From Shouchella tritolerans (GTDB lineage Bacteria; Bacillota; Bacilli; Bacillales; Bacillaceae_D), in assembly GCF_025770735.1 (NCBI RefSeq), contig NZ_JAODPB010000003.1, positions 248,001-312,000 of the forward strand: a stretch of DNA of 64,000 bases, written 5' to 3'. The translations under genes were made by a program, and so were the position numbers. Under the pieces are notes generated by a model. The model saw only the letters and a program-made list of their open reading frames with translations, was not told where the DNA came from and made no database searches. The stretch's first letter is position 1, and each line of letters starts with the position of its first letter. Below, in pieces: positions 19,830-30,059 of this stretch.

Positions 19830-20669
19830 ATGAAACTTTGTTTTAACGGGGCGACAACCCGCGACAACGCTACATTAAAGGAAGACCTGGCTTACTGCGA
19901 AAAGCATGGCTATGATTTTATTGAAATTCGTACAGAAGATAAGCTGCCTGAATATTTGAAAAGCCATACATTAGCTGATTTAAACCAATTTTTTACGGAG
20001 AGCCGTCTTAAACCACTGGCGCTTAATGCCCTTGTCTTTTTTAACAATTTAGGCGAAGCAGCCTATAAGGAAATGATGAAGCAGTTTCAAGAAATGCTCC
20101 ATGTCGCCGAGCAGCTCAACATCCCTTATATCGTAGCGGTTCCACTTATAACAAAGCAGCCGCTTTTAAGAGAGGAAATCCGTAAAAGCTGTGTCGAGAC
20201 ATTGTCTACTTTGGCTGAGGAGGCGCAGCAGTCGAAAGTGAAGATTGCCCTTGAGTTTGTTGGCCATCCTGATTGCACTGTCAATACGTTTGCCGACGCT
20301 TGCCGCATCATTGAAGATGTTAATCGGGAAAATGTCGGACTTGTGTTTGATTGTTTCCATTTTCATGCAATGGGTTCGAACCTTGAAGATTTACAACAGG
20401 CCGATGGCGAAAAAATCTTTATTGTCCATATTGACGACACAGATGATTTTCCCGTTGGCGCACTTCGGGATGAACACCGTGTCTGGCCAGGCGAGGGAGC
20501 CATTGACCTCGCTGGTCAGTTTACCGCATTAACAGCGATCGGTTTTTCCGGCCCTGTGTCAGTAGAGTTGTTCAGGCCTGAATATTACCAGCTACCTGCT
20601 GAAGAAACGATTCGAAAAGCAAGAGAAACGACACTCCGAGTCCTAAAAAGTACCTTAAGTCATTCTTGA
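19830..20669 (+). CDS. iolH: IolH-type TIM-barrel sugar isomerase/epimerase-like protein
   Basis: A 279-residue xylose-isomerase-like TIM barrel. Metal ligands are suggested by ALEFVGHPD (Glu), LVFDCFHFHAMG (Asp/His) and the late FSGPVSVELF (Glu). Its start KLCFNGATT resembles IolH of Bacillus. The exact reaction of IolH is not well settled; an isomerase role on an inosose-type intermediate is usually assumed. ATG at 19830 follows AGGAGG. iolI, the usual second such barrel, is not present in this operon. Confidence 0.85.
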   Translation: MKLCFNGATTRDNATLKEDLAYCEKHGYDFIEIRTEDKLPEYLKSHTLADLNQFFTESRLKPLALNALVFFNNLGEAAYKEMMKQFQEMLHVAEQLNIPYIVAVPLITKQPLLREEIRKSCVETLSTLAEEAQQSKVKIALEFVGHPDCTVNTFADACRIIEDVNRENVGLVFDCFHFHAMGSNLEDLQQADGEKIFIVHIDDTDDFPVGALRDEHRVWPGEGAIDLAGQFTALTAIGFSGPVSVELFRPEYYQLPAEETIRKARETTLRVLKSTLSHS

Positions 20670-20682
20670 AAGGAGGGAAGGC

Positions 20683-21564
20683 ATGGGGTTTGTGCCGATG
20701 GCTCCATTGTTGGCCGACGCGAAGAAAGGCGGTTACGCAATTGGCCAATTTAATATAAACGGGCTGCAATGGGCGAAAGCGATTTTAGCAGGCGCCGAAT
20801 CGCAACAATCGCCAGTAATTGCAGCTGCTTCTGATCGTTTGATTGACTACTTAGGAGGCTTTCAGACGGTTGTGGCCATGATGGGGGCATTGACCGATGA
20901 ACTTGGTATAACAGTGCCTGTTGTGCTGCATCTTGACCACGGTTTAAGTATCGAGCGTTGCAAGAAAGCAGTTGACGCTGGCTTCAGTTCTGTCATGTTT
21001 GATGGCTCTCATTATCCAATTAACGAGAATATTGACATGATGAAAGAGGTAGTGGCCTACGCCCACGCCCGCCATGTGTCGGTAGAGGGAGAGGTCGGCA
21101 CAGTTGGTGGTATGGAAGACGGGCTAATTGCTGAAATCAAATATGCCGATGTGGAAGAATGCCAGCGGTTTGTCCGTGAAACCAATGTCGATGCTCTCGC
21201 CGCCGCGCTCGGCTCCGTCCATGGCAAATACAAGGGCGAGCCAAAGCTTGGATTTAACGAAATGGCCGCCATTTCCGCCCGCACGGATGTGCCGCTCGTC
21301 CTTCACGGTGCCTCGGGCATACCTGATGAACAACTACAACGGGCCATAAAGCTTGGCCACGCTAAAGTCAATATAAACACAGAATGCATGATCGCATGGT
21401 CTGATGCTTGCCGGACAACATTTGCCGAGCAAGAAACGGCGTTTGAGCCGCGACTGCTCTTACAAGAGGGCCTAGCGATGGTCCAGGCTACGGTTGAAAA
21501 GAAAATCAAGCAATTTGGAGCAGCTAATAAAGCAACCGGTTCTGTAAGGCTACAAAGGAGATGA
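20683..21564 (+). CDS. iolJ: 6-phospho-5-dehydro-2-deoxy-D-gluconate aldolase (class II)
   Basis: A 293-residue class II zinc aldolase. It cleaves the IolC product to dihydroxyacetone phosphate and malonic semialdehyde. Zinc and substrate residues are visible in VLHLDHGLS (His pair), VEGEVGTVGG and LHGASGIPDEQ. A generic fructose- or tagatose-bisphosphate aldolase looks similar, but the position between iolH and the second dehydrogenase supports IolJ. Its paralogue at 41690 belongs to a PTS operon. Start: AAAGGAGGG then ATG at 20683. Confidence 0.88.
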   Translation: MGFVPMAPLLADAKKGGYAIGQFNINGLQWAKAILAGAESQQSPVIAAASDRLIDYLGGFQTVVAMMGALTDELGITVPVVLHLDHGLSIERCKKAVDAGFSSVMFDGSHYPINENIDMMKEVVAYAHARHVSVEGEVGTVGGMEDGLIAEIKYADVEECQRFVRETNVDALAAALGSVHGKYKGEPKLGFNEMAAISARTDVPLVLHGASGIPDEQLQRAIKLGHAKVNINTECMIAWSDACRTTFAEQETAFEPRLLLQEGLAMVQATVEKKIKQFGAANKATGSVRLQRR

Positions 21565-21569
21565 AACCT

Positions 21570-22592
21570 ATGACAGCACCATCCATCCAATGCGCCGTTC
21601 TTGGCCTTGGGCGCCTTGGCTTTTACCATGCGAAAAATTTGCTTACGGAAGTGAGTGGGGCGGCAATTGTCCAAGTCATAGACCCCCTTCCTGGCCGGGC
21701 CAAGGATGTCGCCCAGGCATTTGGGGTGCCTGGTTACTCGGACGATGTGCTCGATGCATTTACAAATCCTGCAGTCGATGCCGTTGTTATCGTCACGCCG
21801 ACGCGGACGCACGCTGAGATGATCAAATTAGCAGCTAGCTATGGGAAAGATGTCTTTGTTGAAAAGCCGCTGACTTTGCAATTAGAAGAATCGATAGAAG
21901 TAGTGAAAGCGGTTCAGGAGGCAGGTATTATTTGTCAAGTGGGGTTTATGCGACGGTTTGACCCGGCTTACGCAGATGCCAAGCGGCGAATTGCTGCTGG
22001 AGAGATCGGCAAACCTCTCTATTATAAAGGCTTTACCCGCGATGCAGGCGCGCCGCCGCCTGAATTTATAAAAGATAGCGGCGGGTTGTTTGTCGATTGT
22101 TCCATTCATGATTATGACATTGCCCGCTATTTGATTGGGGCGGAAATCACAGCTATTTCTGGCCACGGTCGGGTGCTGAAGTACCCGTTTATGGAAGCGT
22201 ATGACGATGTTGACCAAGCCCTTTCCTATTTTGAGTTTGACAATGGGGCAGCAGGAGATGCCGAAGCTAGCCGTAATTCGCCCTATGGCTATGACATCCG
22301 CGCTGAAATTATTGGTTCAGAAGGTAGTCTGTTTATTGGCGAACTGCGGAACAAATCATTGACGATACTGAACGCCACTGGGTCAAGTTACGAAATCATT
22401 CCTGATTTCCAGACTCGCTTTCATGACGCGTACTGCTTAGAACTGCAACATTTTATTGACTGTGTCCACTCAAGGAACACGCCAATTGTAACGGCTGAAG
22501 ATGCCACAACCAACTTAAAAGTAGCGCTAGCTGCAACCGAATCAATGAAAAACGGCAAGAAAGTGGTGTTGCAGCCGCAGGCCTCCCTGTAG
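21570..22592 (+). CDS. iolX: Second inositol dehydrogenase, IolX-like (scyllo-inositol type)
   Basis: A 340-residue Gfo/Idh/MocA oxidoreductase. It has the Rossmann motif VLGLGRLGFYHAKN (residues 10-23), catalytic Lys99 in VEKPLTL and a downstream VDCSIHDYDIARY with the Asp/His pair. The short, Tyr/His-containing nucleotide site GRLGFYH resembles B. subtilis IolX (YisS), which oxidises scyllo-inositol with NAD. It starts 9 bases after AAAGGAG, inside the iolJ tail region. Presence in the operon suggests that both myo- and scyllo-inositol enter the pathway. The IolX assignment is by resemblance. Confidence 0.7.
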   Translation: MTAPSIQCAVLGLGRLGFYHAKNLLTEVSGAAIVQVIDPLPGRAKDVAQAFGVPGYSDDVLDAFTNPAVDAVVIVTPTRTHAEMIKLAASYGKDVFVEKPLTLQLEESIEVVKAVQEAGIICQVGFMRRFDPAYADAKRRIAAGEIGKPLYYKGFTRDAGAPPPEFIKDSGGLFVDCSIHDYDIARYLIGAEITAISGHGRVLKYPFMEAYDDVDQALSYFEFDNGAAGDAEASRNSPYGYDIRAEIIGSEGSLFIGELRNKSLTILNATGSSYEIIPDFQTRFHDAYCLELQHFIDCVHSRNTPIVTAEDATTNLKVALAATESMKNGKKVVLQPQASL

Positions 22593-22659
22593 CAAAGGGA
22601 CAAATGCCAAGTTGTATGTGCCTTAGATCTGGCTTGTATAAATAGAAAAAGAAGTCTAT

Positions 22660-22670
22660 TAACCAATGAT
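22660..22670 (+). promoter_or_regulatory. IolR-like box before the symporter gene
   Basis: TAACCAATGAT matches the IolR 11-mer at 10 of 11 positions, in the 147-base spacer upstream of the symporter. A single half-site is weak evidence. Confidence 0.3.
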
Positions 22671-22739
22671 GTAAGCTTGCAGTGCTGTTGCCTATGGGTG
22701 GATTTAAGGATAGAAGCGGTGATAAAGGGGAGAGACAAA

Positions 22740-24332
22740 TTGGGCGTATTTTCCATTATCTCATTTATAATGATCGTCGGATCAATTTGGCTATTCGCTT
22801 ACAAACGAAGCCGCAGTGTCGACCTTTCGAGCTCAGAAGGGTACTTTTTAGGCGGGCGGAGTTTGACCGGTTTGACGATTGCCGGTTCAGTGATTATGAC
22901 CAATTTATCTACAGAGCAAATTGTTGGTCAAAACGGACAAAGCTATGTGGCCGGCATGGAAGTCATGGCTTGGGAGGTAACAGCTGCGATTGCGATCGTC
23001 ACACTTGCATTAGTGTTTTTGCCAAAATACTTAAAATATGGTGTTGACACGGTGACCGATTTTATTGAACGGCGCTATGATGCAACGACGAAAAGAATTG
23101 CTTCGTTTTTATTTATATTTACCTATGTGGTTTCGTTTCTTCCTGTTGTCTTATATTCTGGTTCATTAGTATTTAATCAAATTTTTTCAGTAGATGAACT
23201 GTTAAATGTCCATCCTCTTGTGGCGGTTTCGCTCATTTCGGGCATGATTGGAATGGTTGGTCTGCTTTATTTGCTTATCGGCGGCCTGCGCCTTAGTGCA
23301 TTTAGCGATACGATTTATGGCATTGGTTTGCTTGTTGGTGGCCTTTCTATTCTAGTTCTAGGGTTGATTGTATTAGGGGATGGGCATCTACTTGCAGGAT
23401 TTGAAACGATTCGCCAAAATACGCCTGAAAAATTAAATTCGATTGGCGCGATTGACTCTGAAATGGTGCCGTGGCCAACGCTTTTTTTAGGCATGTTTTT
23501 TAACAATTTATTTTATTGGTGTACAAACCAGTTAATTGTTCAGAAAGTACTGGCAGGAAGAGACTTGAAAGAAGGGCAGAAGGGAGCGCTTTATGTCGGT
23601 TTTTTCAAAATTTTCGGCGCTTTGTTCTTAGTATTCCCTGGCATCATTGCATTCAACATGTTTGGCGAAGGCATCGAGCCTGCCGATAACGCCTATCCAA
23701 TGTTAGTGGTTGCCGTTTTACCGGATATAGCATTCGGCATTTTTGCAGCGATTATCTTTGGCGCGATTTTAAGCTCATTTGTAGGAGCTTTAAATGCAAC
23801 AGCTACTTTGCTAGCGCTTGACTTCTATAAGCCGCTGGCCAAGAAAAACGTGACAGACAAAAAAGTTGCTCGATTTGGCAAAATCGTTACGGTCATTGTG
23901 GGAGGATTATCAATTGTTATTGCGCCATTGATTTCTTTTGCTCCGGCAGGGTTATTCCATGTCGTCCAACAGTTTAATGGGTTGTATAGCATGCCTTTGC
24001 TGGCGATCATTATTCTTGGCTTCTATTCCAAATACGCGACTGCCTTTGCTGCGAAAGTGACGTTTGCCTTCCATGTTGTTGCTTATACAGTAAGCCAGGT
24101 GTTCTTAGATATCCATTATCTTTATGTATTTAGCGCGATGTTTTTCATTGATTTGTTTCTTTTATGGGCGTTAAGCCGTCTTAAGCCATTGCAGGTTCCG
24201 TTTGATTTGACAGAAGCAACAAACAAAGTTGATTTGACACCTTGGAAACACCGCCATTGGGTAAGTGCCTTCATTATTTTAACGGTTTTAGGAACGTATT
24301 TGTTGTTTTCACCATGGGGAATAGCTAAATAA
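22740..24332 (+). CDS. Solute:sodium symporter (SSS family), probable inositol transporter
   Basis: A 530-residue protein with about 13-14 hydrophobic segments. SSS marks are DYFLGGRSLT-like text seen as SSSEGYFLGGRSLTG, the helix-2 region VIMTNLSTEQIVGQNGQ with residues lining the sodium site, and later GAILSSFVGALNATATLLALD. The upstream frame extends to 22677, but AAAGGGGAG at 22724-22732 points to the TTG at 22740. It is the last gene of the iol cluster, which lacks iolF or iolT, so inositol uptake is the natural role. That substrate is inferred from context. Confidence 0.8.
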   Translation: MGVFSIISFIMIVGSIWLFAYKRSRSVDLSSSEGYFLGGRSLTGLTIAGSVIMTNLSTEQIVGQNGQSYVAGMEVMAWEVTAAIAIVTLALVFLPKYLKYGVDTVTDFIERRYDATTKRIASFLFIFTYVVSFLPVVLYSGSLVFNQIFSVDELLNVHPLVAVSLISGMIGMVGLLYLLIGGLRLSAFSDTIYGIGLLVGGLSILVLGLIVLGDGHLLAGFETIRQNTPEKLNSIGAIDSEMVPWPTLFLGMFFNNLFYWCTNQLIVQKVLAGRDLKEGQKGALYVGFFKIFGALFLVFPGIIAFNMFGEGIEPADNAYPMLVVAVLPDIAFGIFAAIIFGAILSSFVGALNATATLLALDFYKPLAKKNVTDKKVARFGKIVTVIVGGLSIVIAPLISFAPAGLFHVVQQFNGLYSMPLLAIIILGFYSKYATAFAAKVTFAFHVVAYTVSQVFLDIHYLYVFSAMFFIDLFLLWALSRLKPLQVPFDLTEATNKVDLTPWKHRHWVSAFIILTVLGTYLLFSPWGIAK

Positions 24333-24398
24333 CATTCAGATAAAAGAACAGCGTTGTCCTTTTGCCGAAGATACTTGGCAAAAGAAAACACCTTTTAA

Positions 24399-24426
24399 TA
24401 GGCCAGTTGGAGTTTCAACTGGCCTA
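24399..24426. terminator. Hairpin between the iol cluster and metY
   Basis: TAGGCCAGTTG (24399-24409) and CAACTGGCCTA (24416-24426) form a perfect 11-bp stem between convergent genes. A weaker TTTTGCC/GGCAAAA hairpin precedes it near 24359-24383. Neither has a long T tail. Confidence 0.55.
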
Positions 24427-24499
24427 ATCGTCTGAGAGTGATATTAACATGTACCTTTAGGAAATCGACTATTGCTTGGAGAATGGAGAGGACTATTGT

Positions 24500-25858
<1,359 letters not shown>

Positions 25859-25978
25859 CTAAATAGTTCATACGTAGGAATTAATATAACAGAATAACTG
25901 AAAAAAATAAATATTTCTCTTTCCAAAAAGGCGAGTTGAGATTTTTACACGATGGATCTGGCCGCTTAAAGCATAAAT

Positions 25979-25987
25979 ATGGTATAA
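25979..25987 (+). promoter_or_regulatory. Extended -10 promoter of the YkgJ-type gene
   Basis: TGGTATAAT is a perfect extended -10 (TGNTATAAT). It lies about 130 bases before the coding start, so the message carries a leader that includes the terminator-like hairpin at 26034. Confidence 0.55.
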
Positions 25988-26033
25988 TGATCATATAAAC
26001 TGGCTATTTTCTGTAACAAAACCAACAAACGTT

Positions 26034-26083
26034 GCCTTTAAGCGACTTGAAAGTGTCTTTTCAAGTGTGCTTAAAGGCTTTTT
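26034..26083 (+). terminator. Terminator-like hairpin in the leader of the YkgJ-type gene
   Basis: GCCTTTAAGC and GCTTAAAGGC enclose a second nested pairing (ACTTGAAA with TTTCAAGT) and are followed by five Ts. It sits between a promoter and the gene, where a terminator should not be unless it is regulated or ends a small RNA. A near-identical copy lies at 38641. Confidence 0.65.
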
Positions 26084-26119
26084 GCCGTTGTTTGTAAAGG
26101 AATTAGAGGAGAGATGAAA

Positions 26120-26467
26120 ATGGGAGATTTGCCATGCAAAGGATGCAATGGGTTGTGCTGTGGGCCCGTGCCTATTTCGGAAAAAGAGCTGCGACATATA
26201 AAAAAACATATCAAGAAAATGCCTGCGAAAAGGTGCCACTCCCTAAAAAACCAACAGCGTTTTTTAGGGACGTGCATCTTTTTTGACGAAGCCAATGATT
26301 GCTGTGGCATCCATTCCGTTCGTCCATCGATTTGCCGCGCATTTGGGCATCACCAAAATCTCGTTTGTTTTCGCAAACCAGAAGCTGCTTTAGCTAAAAC
26401 GTATCACCCAAATGAAGAGGTTGTCGGTACGTTAAGCATTGATTTTACATGGAAAGATTTTGGTTGA
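26120..26467 (+). CDS. YkgJ-family cysteine-cluster protein
   Basis: A 115-residue cytoplasmic protein with many cysteines: CKGCNGLCCG near the start, then CHSL, TCIFF, CCGIHSVRPSICRAFGHH and VCF. The pattern CxGCxxxCC ... RPxxCRxFG is that of the YkgJ/UPF0153 proteins, thought to bind a metal or iron-sulfur centre; function unknown. The ATG at 26114 is only 2 bases from GAGGAG, so the ATG at 26120 is taken. The gene stands alone behind a leader with a strong hairpin. A decayed partial copy of both leader and gene lies at 38641-38870. Confidence 0.75.
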   Translation: MGDLPCKGCNGLCCGPVPISEKELRHIKKHIKKMPAKRCHSLKNQQRFLGTCIFFDEANDCCGIHSVRPSICRAFGHHQNLVCFRKPEAALAKTYHPNEEVVGTLSIDFTWKDFG

Positions 26468-26529
26468 CCTCTTCTAGCTGCTTGCCTTCGGGGCTACAGA
26501 GACAAGCACAACAAGTGAAACAACCGCAT

Positions 26530-27360
26530 TTATCCTTTTAAAGCGCCGCCTGTCAGACCTTTGACAACACGTTCTTGGGCGATAATAAATAATAACAAAA
26601 TCGGCAAGCTAGCGAGCGTAATAGCAGCCATTAGACCAGGGACGTTGATCATCAACTCGCCGTAAAAATTTTGCAGTCCAAGAGGCAAAGTCATCTTACT
26701 TCTTGTCGTTAGCAAGATGAGTGCAAAGATAAACTCTGTCCACAAGAAGACGAAATTGTAAATAACAATTGTAGACAAGGCTGGGGTTACATTAGGGAAA
26801 ATCACTTTGCGAAAAATGGTCCAGTGATTCGCGCCGTCGATTTGCGCTGCTTCTTCAAGCTCTTTAGGAATTTCCTGCATAAACTGCGTCAAGATGAAAA
26901 TGGAGATTGGCAAGCTAAAAGCAACATATGGGCCTAGTAAAGCCAACAATGTATCATAAATGCCCATCTCTTGTGTTAAAACAAAAATCGGTATTAAGGT
27001 TGCATGAATGGGGAGCATCATTCCTGCAACGAAGAGCAAAAACAGAGGGCGGTTAAAGCGGAATGACAGCCGACTTAATGGATAACTGGCTAATGAAGCA
27101 ATGACGACTGTCAAGGAGACGGCGCTTACAGTAATGATTAAGCTATTTAAAAAGTAGCCAGCCAGCCCCATATCGACTACGGCAAAGTAATGTTCAAACG
27201 TAAAGGTGTCGGGCACAATCGCGTAAGGGTTGTTGAAAAATTCGTCCATGCTTTTAAGCGATGTACCGACCATGTACATAAACGGATAAAACGTAAACAA
27301 CAACAAGGAAACAGCCAACACATACAGCATGATGCGTTTTACGAGTTGCAGTGGATTCAC
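26530..27360 (-). CDS. Sugar ABC transporter permease (MalG/MsmG type)
   Basis: A 276-residue permease with six helices. The inner-membrane permease (EAA) loop is clear: EELEEAAQIDGANHWTIFRKV near residues 187-207, which docks to the ATPase. The N-terminus MNPLQLVKRIMLYVLAVSLL and the C-terminal ERVVKGLTGGALKG are typical of the second permease of oligosaccharide importers (family CUT1). It overlaps the preceding permease gene by 4 bases and is the last gene of the SBP-permease-permease operon. Confidence 0.9.
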   Translation of the reverse strand: MNPLQLVKRIMLYVLAVSLLLFTFYPFMYMVGTSLKSMDEFFNNPYAIVPDTFTFEHYFAVVDMGLAGYFLNSLIITVSAVSLTVVIASLASYPLSRLSFRFNRPLFLLFVAGMMLPIHATLIPIFVLTQEMGIYDTLLALLGPYVAFSLPISIFILTQFMQEIPKELEEAAQIDGANHWTIFRKVIFPNVTPALSTIVIYNFVFLWTEFIFALILLTTRSKMTLPLGLQNFYGELMINVPGLMAAITLASLPILLLFIIAQERVVKGLTGGALKG

Positions 27361-28283
27361 GAGAGGATCCCCCGTTTCTTTCGCTGGTATTCAACAAATT
27401 GGATGATGGCTACACAAATAAAGGCAATAATAAACATGGCAGCCGCGACTGTGCTCGCATAGCCCATGCTAAACTGGATAAAGCCTTGCTTGTACATATA
27501 GGTTCCTAATATTTCTGTTGCCCCTCCAGGGCCGCCGCCAGTCATAATGTAAAAAATGTCAAATGCTTTTAGTGAACCAACAACGGCGAGAACGGAAGAA
27601 CTGACAATAGTAGGAACGAGGGCTGGCAACGTGATGTAAAAAAACTGTTGCCTTCCATTTGCGCCATCAATGCTAGCCGCTTCATACAATTCATTTGGAA
27701 TCCCTACCATTGCTGCTTTAAATAAAATCATATAAAAAGGAGAGAATTGCCAAATAACGACAATTAAAATGGCAATCATCGCCACATTGGCGTCCGCCAA
27801 CCAGGGGATCGCATCAAAACCAAATACTTGCAACAATTGGTTAATCGGACCGTTTATCGGGTCATACATAAAAATCCAGAGAAGCCCTATCGCCACCGTA
27901 GACATTAAATAGGGAAGAAAGTAGATAACATTTAACAATCTTTTCCCGATGACAGGGCTGAAGAGAACAAGTGCCATGATAAGCCCTAGCGGAATTTGTA
28001 CAAAAACAGAAACAAGGACAAGCAAACTATTGTTTTGCAGCGCTTGCCAAAAAGTGGCGTCTTTAAGGAGAGTCACATAGTTATCCAGTCCAATAAAGGT
28101 GCGTTGAGGTTGTACACCATTCCACTCATGAAGGCTGTAATAGAATGTTGAAAAAATCGGATATAAAATAAATACGCTATAAACAAGAAGCGCTGGCAAT
28201 ACAAAGAAGAAAATCGTGCGACCATTCTTTGCCTTTCTTTGTGTAAGCGGGGGAGACGTTTCTGGTTGAACTGCGGTTTTCAT
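27357..28283 (-). CDS. Sugar ABC transporter permease (MalF/MsmF type)
   Basis: A 308-residue permease with six helices and the EAA loop ELYEAASIDGANGRQQFFYI near residues 212-231. The N-terminal cytosolic part is followed by FFFVLPALLVYSVFILYPIF, the usual first helix of CUT1 permeases. The frame extends to 28319, but AAAGGAGG points to the ATG at 28283. Together with the binding protein it forms a CUT1 importer. No ATPase gene is nearby, so it probably uses a shared MsmX-type ATPase, as is common in Bacillus. Confidence 0.9.
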   Translation of the reverse strand: MKTAVQPETSPPLTQRKAKNGRTIFFFVLPALLVYSVFILYPIFSTFYYSLHEWNGVQPQRTFIGLDNYVTLLKDATFWQALQNNSLLVLVSVFVQIPLGLIMALVLFSPVIGKRLLNVIYFLPYLMSTVAIGLLWIFMYDPINGPINQLLQVFGFDAIPWLADANVAMIAILIVVIWQFSPFYMILFKAAMVGIPNELYEAASIDGANGRQQFFYITLPALVPTIVSSSVLAVVGSLKAFDIFYIMTGGGPGGATEILGTYMYKQGFIQFSMGYASTVAAAMFIIAFICVAIIQFVEYQRKKRGILS

Positions 28284-28350
28284 ATGTAGCCCTCCTTTTA
28301 TAAAGATAAAGAGAGGCACTGTGATGAAAAAGTGCGCTCTCTTCTCTCTG

Positions 28351-29649
28351 TTAATCTAACAATTCTTTTGCTTTCTCTTCCATCTGGCTAGCCGCTTCTT
28401 CAGGTGTAAGCGTTTTACCGAATAGTTGCTGTGTTGTATCTAAATGCAGTTCGGCAAGAGCAGGGGGCAATGTTTGGTCATAAGGCATGTGAATATCATT
28501 GGCATTGGCGGCGATTTCATCAATTCGCTTAATAAATGGGTCATCTGTTTCAATGTCTTTAATAGCGGCAATGCTGCCCGTTCGGTTTACATAATCTTCG
28601 GCTGTTTCAATGCTTGTAAGTTCATTAATCAGCTCAACTGCAAGGTCAGGATGTTCTGTGGCTGAAGAAACGGACCAAACGGGGCTTGTTGCGCCACCTA
28701 CATTGGAAGGATCGCCTTTTCCTTCAGCAATTTCAGGAAACTCGAACATCCCTAGTTTCTCTTCGAATTCAGGCGCTTCAGTACGCACACTAGAGATAAA
28801 TGTATTCGTCATTAGCATCATTGCAGACTGGCCTGAATAAAGCAGTTGCCGGCCTTGCCCTGCATCGTAAGGAACGCCGTTAAACCCTGGATTAAAAGCG
28901 CCTCTATCAACAAGGTCTTGGATGTATTCGCCTGCTTTCACGTACGACTCGTCATCAAATCCTGTACCGTCACGATTAAAAGCCCCTTGAAAAAGGTCTT
29001 CGCCGCCAAGGCGGTCTGCAAAATACATCAAATAATATGTGCCCGGCCATTTTGTTTGGTTGGTCAATGTAATGGGGATAATATCGTTCTCTTTTAACGT
29101 GTCAACAATTTCAAGAAACTCGTCATATGTTTGCGGCTCCTCTAATCCGTAATCATTAAAAATGTCTTTGTTATAAAAGAACAGTGTTTGAGTAAGCCCT
29201 AACGGAAGCCCGTAAACTTCATCTTCAAATGTTGTATTGGTTAGCGCAACATCAAGAAATTTATCAAAGTCGATATCGTAGTCATTTAGTGACACAACTT
29301 GCCCGGCATCAGCAAACTCTTTTAGCCAGCTGCCACCCCAGGAAAAAAAGACATCTGGAGGGTCTCCTCCTGACATGGCAACAACCATCCGCTGTTTATA
29401 ATCATCATTTGGAATATACTGCATGTTCACAGTCACACCTGGGTTCTTATCCTCAAAACGAGCAATTGCATCTTGATATACTTTTTCTTTTTCGCTCGCG
29501 TCATTTTGCCAAAGCTCTAATACAATGTCTCCTTGATGGTTTTCCCCCTCGCTTTCAGTTCCTGTGTCTTCATTTGAATTGCCACAAGCACTGAGAACAA
29601 ACAATGACATCATCGAAAAACAAACAAGCTTCGCGACTTTCTGTCTCAT
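28351..29649 (-). CDS. Extracellular sugar-binding lipoprotein (family 1)
   Basis: A 432-residue binding protein. The signal peptide is lipoprotein type, with lipobox LSAC and lipidated Cys22, followed by an acidic linker. GGDPPDVFFSWGGSW and the downstream LTNQTKWPGTYYLMYF are typical of family 1 oligosaccharide-binding proteins (MalE/MsmE/CebE group). The frame extends upstream, but AAGGGGGG points to the ATG at 29649. It is the first gene of the importer operon, about 340 bases downstream of a strong promoter at 29999-30028. Substrate unknown. Confidence 0.88.
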   Translation of the reverse strand: MRQKVAKLVCFSMMSLFVLSACGNSNEDTGTESEGENHQGDIVLELWQNDASEKEKVYQDAIARFEDKNPGVTVNMQYIPNDDYKQRMVVAMSGGDPPDVFFSWGGSWLKEFADAGQVVSLNDYDIDFDKFLDVALTNTTFEDEVYGLPLGLTQTLFFYNKDIFNDYGLEEPQTYDEFLEIVDTLKENDIIPITLTNQTKWPGTYYLMYFADRLGGEDLFQGAFNRDGTGFDDESYVKAGEYIQDLVDRGAFNPGFNGVPYDAGQGRQLLYSGQSAMMLMTNTFISSVRTEAPEFEEKLGMFEFPEIAEGKGDPSNVGGATSPVWSVSSATEHPDLAVELINELTSIETAEDYVNRTGSIAAIKDIETDDPFIKRIDEIAANANDIHMPYDQTLPPALAELHLDTTQQLFGKTLTPEEAASQMEEKAKELLD

Positions 29650-29828
29650 TGCAAAACCCCCCTTTTCATTTTGATGCAACTATGCCAATGGGAACAGCGC
29701 GCCGGTACCAGTGTATGGTCTTGTTATCTTGGTTCCCCCATAAAGGAGCATTACAATCGTTCCATAAGTCACCTCCTTATCAAATTGGAAGAGCAAGCTA
29801 TACACAGACCTTTCCTTTGAAAGCATGC

Positions 29829-29881
29829 AAAAAAACCCTCATCACAGGAATCAATCGATTCCTTGTCGTTTAATCAGGGTT
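29829..29881 (-). terminator. Internal terminator in the leader of the sugar importer operon
   Basis: On the minus strand AACCCTGAT and ATGAGGGTT enclose a perfect inner hairpin, AGGAATC-GATT-GATTCCT, followed by seven Ts. It lies about 110 bases after the promoter's expected start and about 180 bases before the coding start. It therefore looks like an attenuator or the end of a small RNA. Confidence 0.6.
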
Positions 29882-29998
29882 GTATTCATCAGGCTGCGTC
29901 TATTAAGTTATGGCAATGATAGCGATAATATGATTGTCCCATGTAAGAATAAAGAGATTATGAAAAAGAGGTTTATTATTTGTAAAATTTTTATTGTT

Positions 29999-30028
29999 AT
30001 TATATAGGATTGCTTGCTCCCTAGTCAA
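29999..30028 (-). promoter_or_regulatory. Strong sigma-A promoter for the importer operon leader
   Basis: On the minus strand TTGACT (30028-30023) and TATAAT (30004-29999) have an 18-base spacer. It drives a leader of roughly 340 bases before the binding-protein gene. Within the leader a 17-codon frame starts at an ATGGGACAATC, but it has no ribosome site. Beyond these signals and the hairpin at 30073 I see no gene in 29650-30220. Confidence 0.65.
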
Positions 30029-30059
30029 TGGTTTTAGATAAATTGTTATTTGCCCCTTT

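Noticed and set aside
29756-29783. Tiny ORF (MERL) after a perfect AAGGAGGTGA on the minus strand in the importer leader
   Set aside because: Four codons only. The strong ribosome-like site is notable, but nothing else supports a leader peptide.
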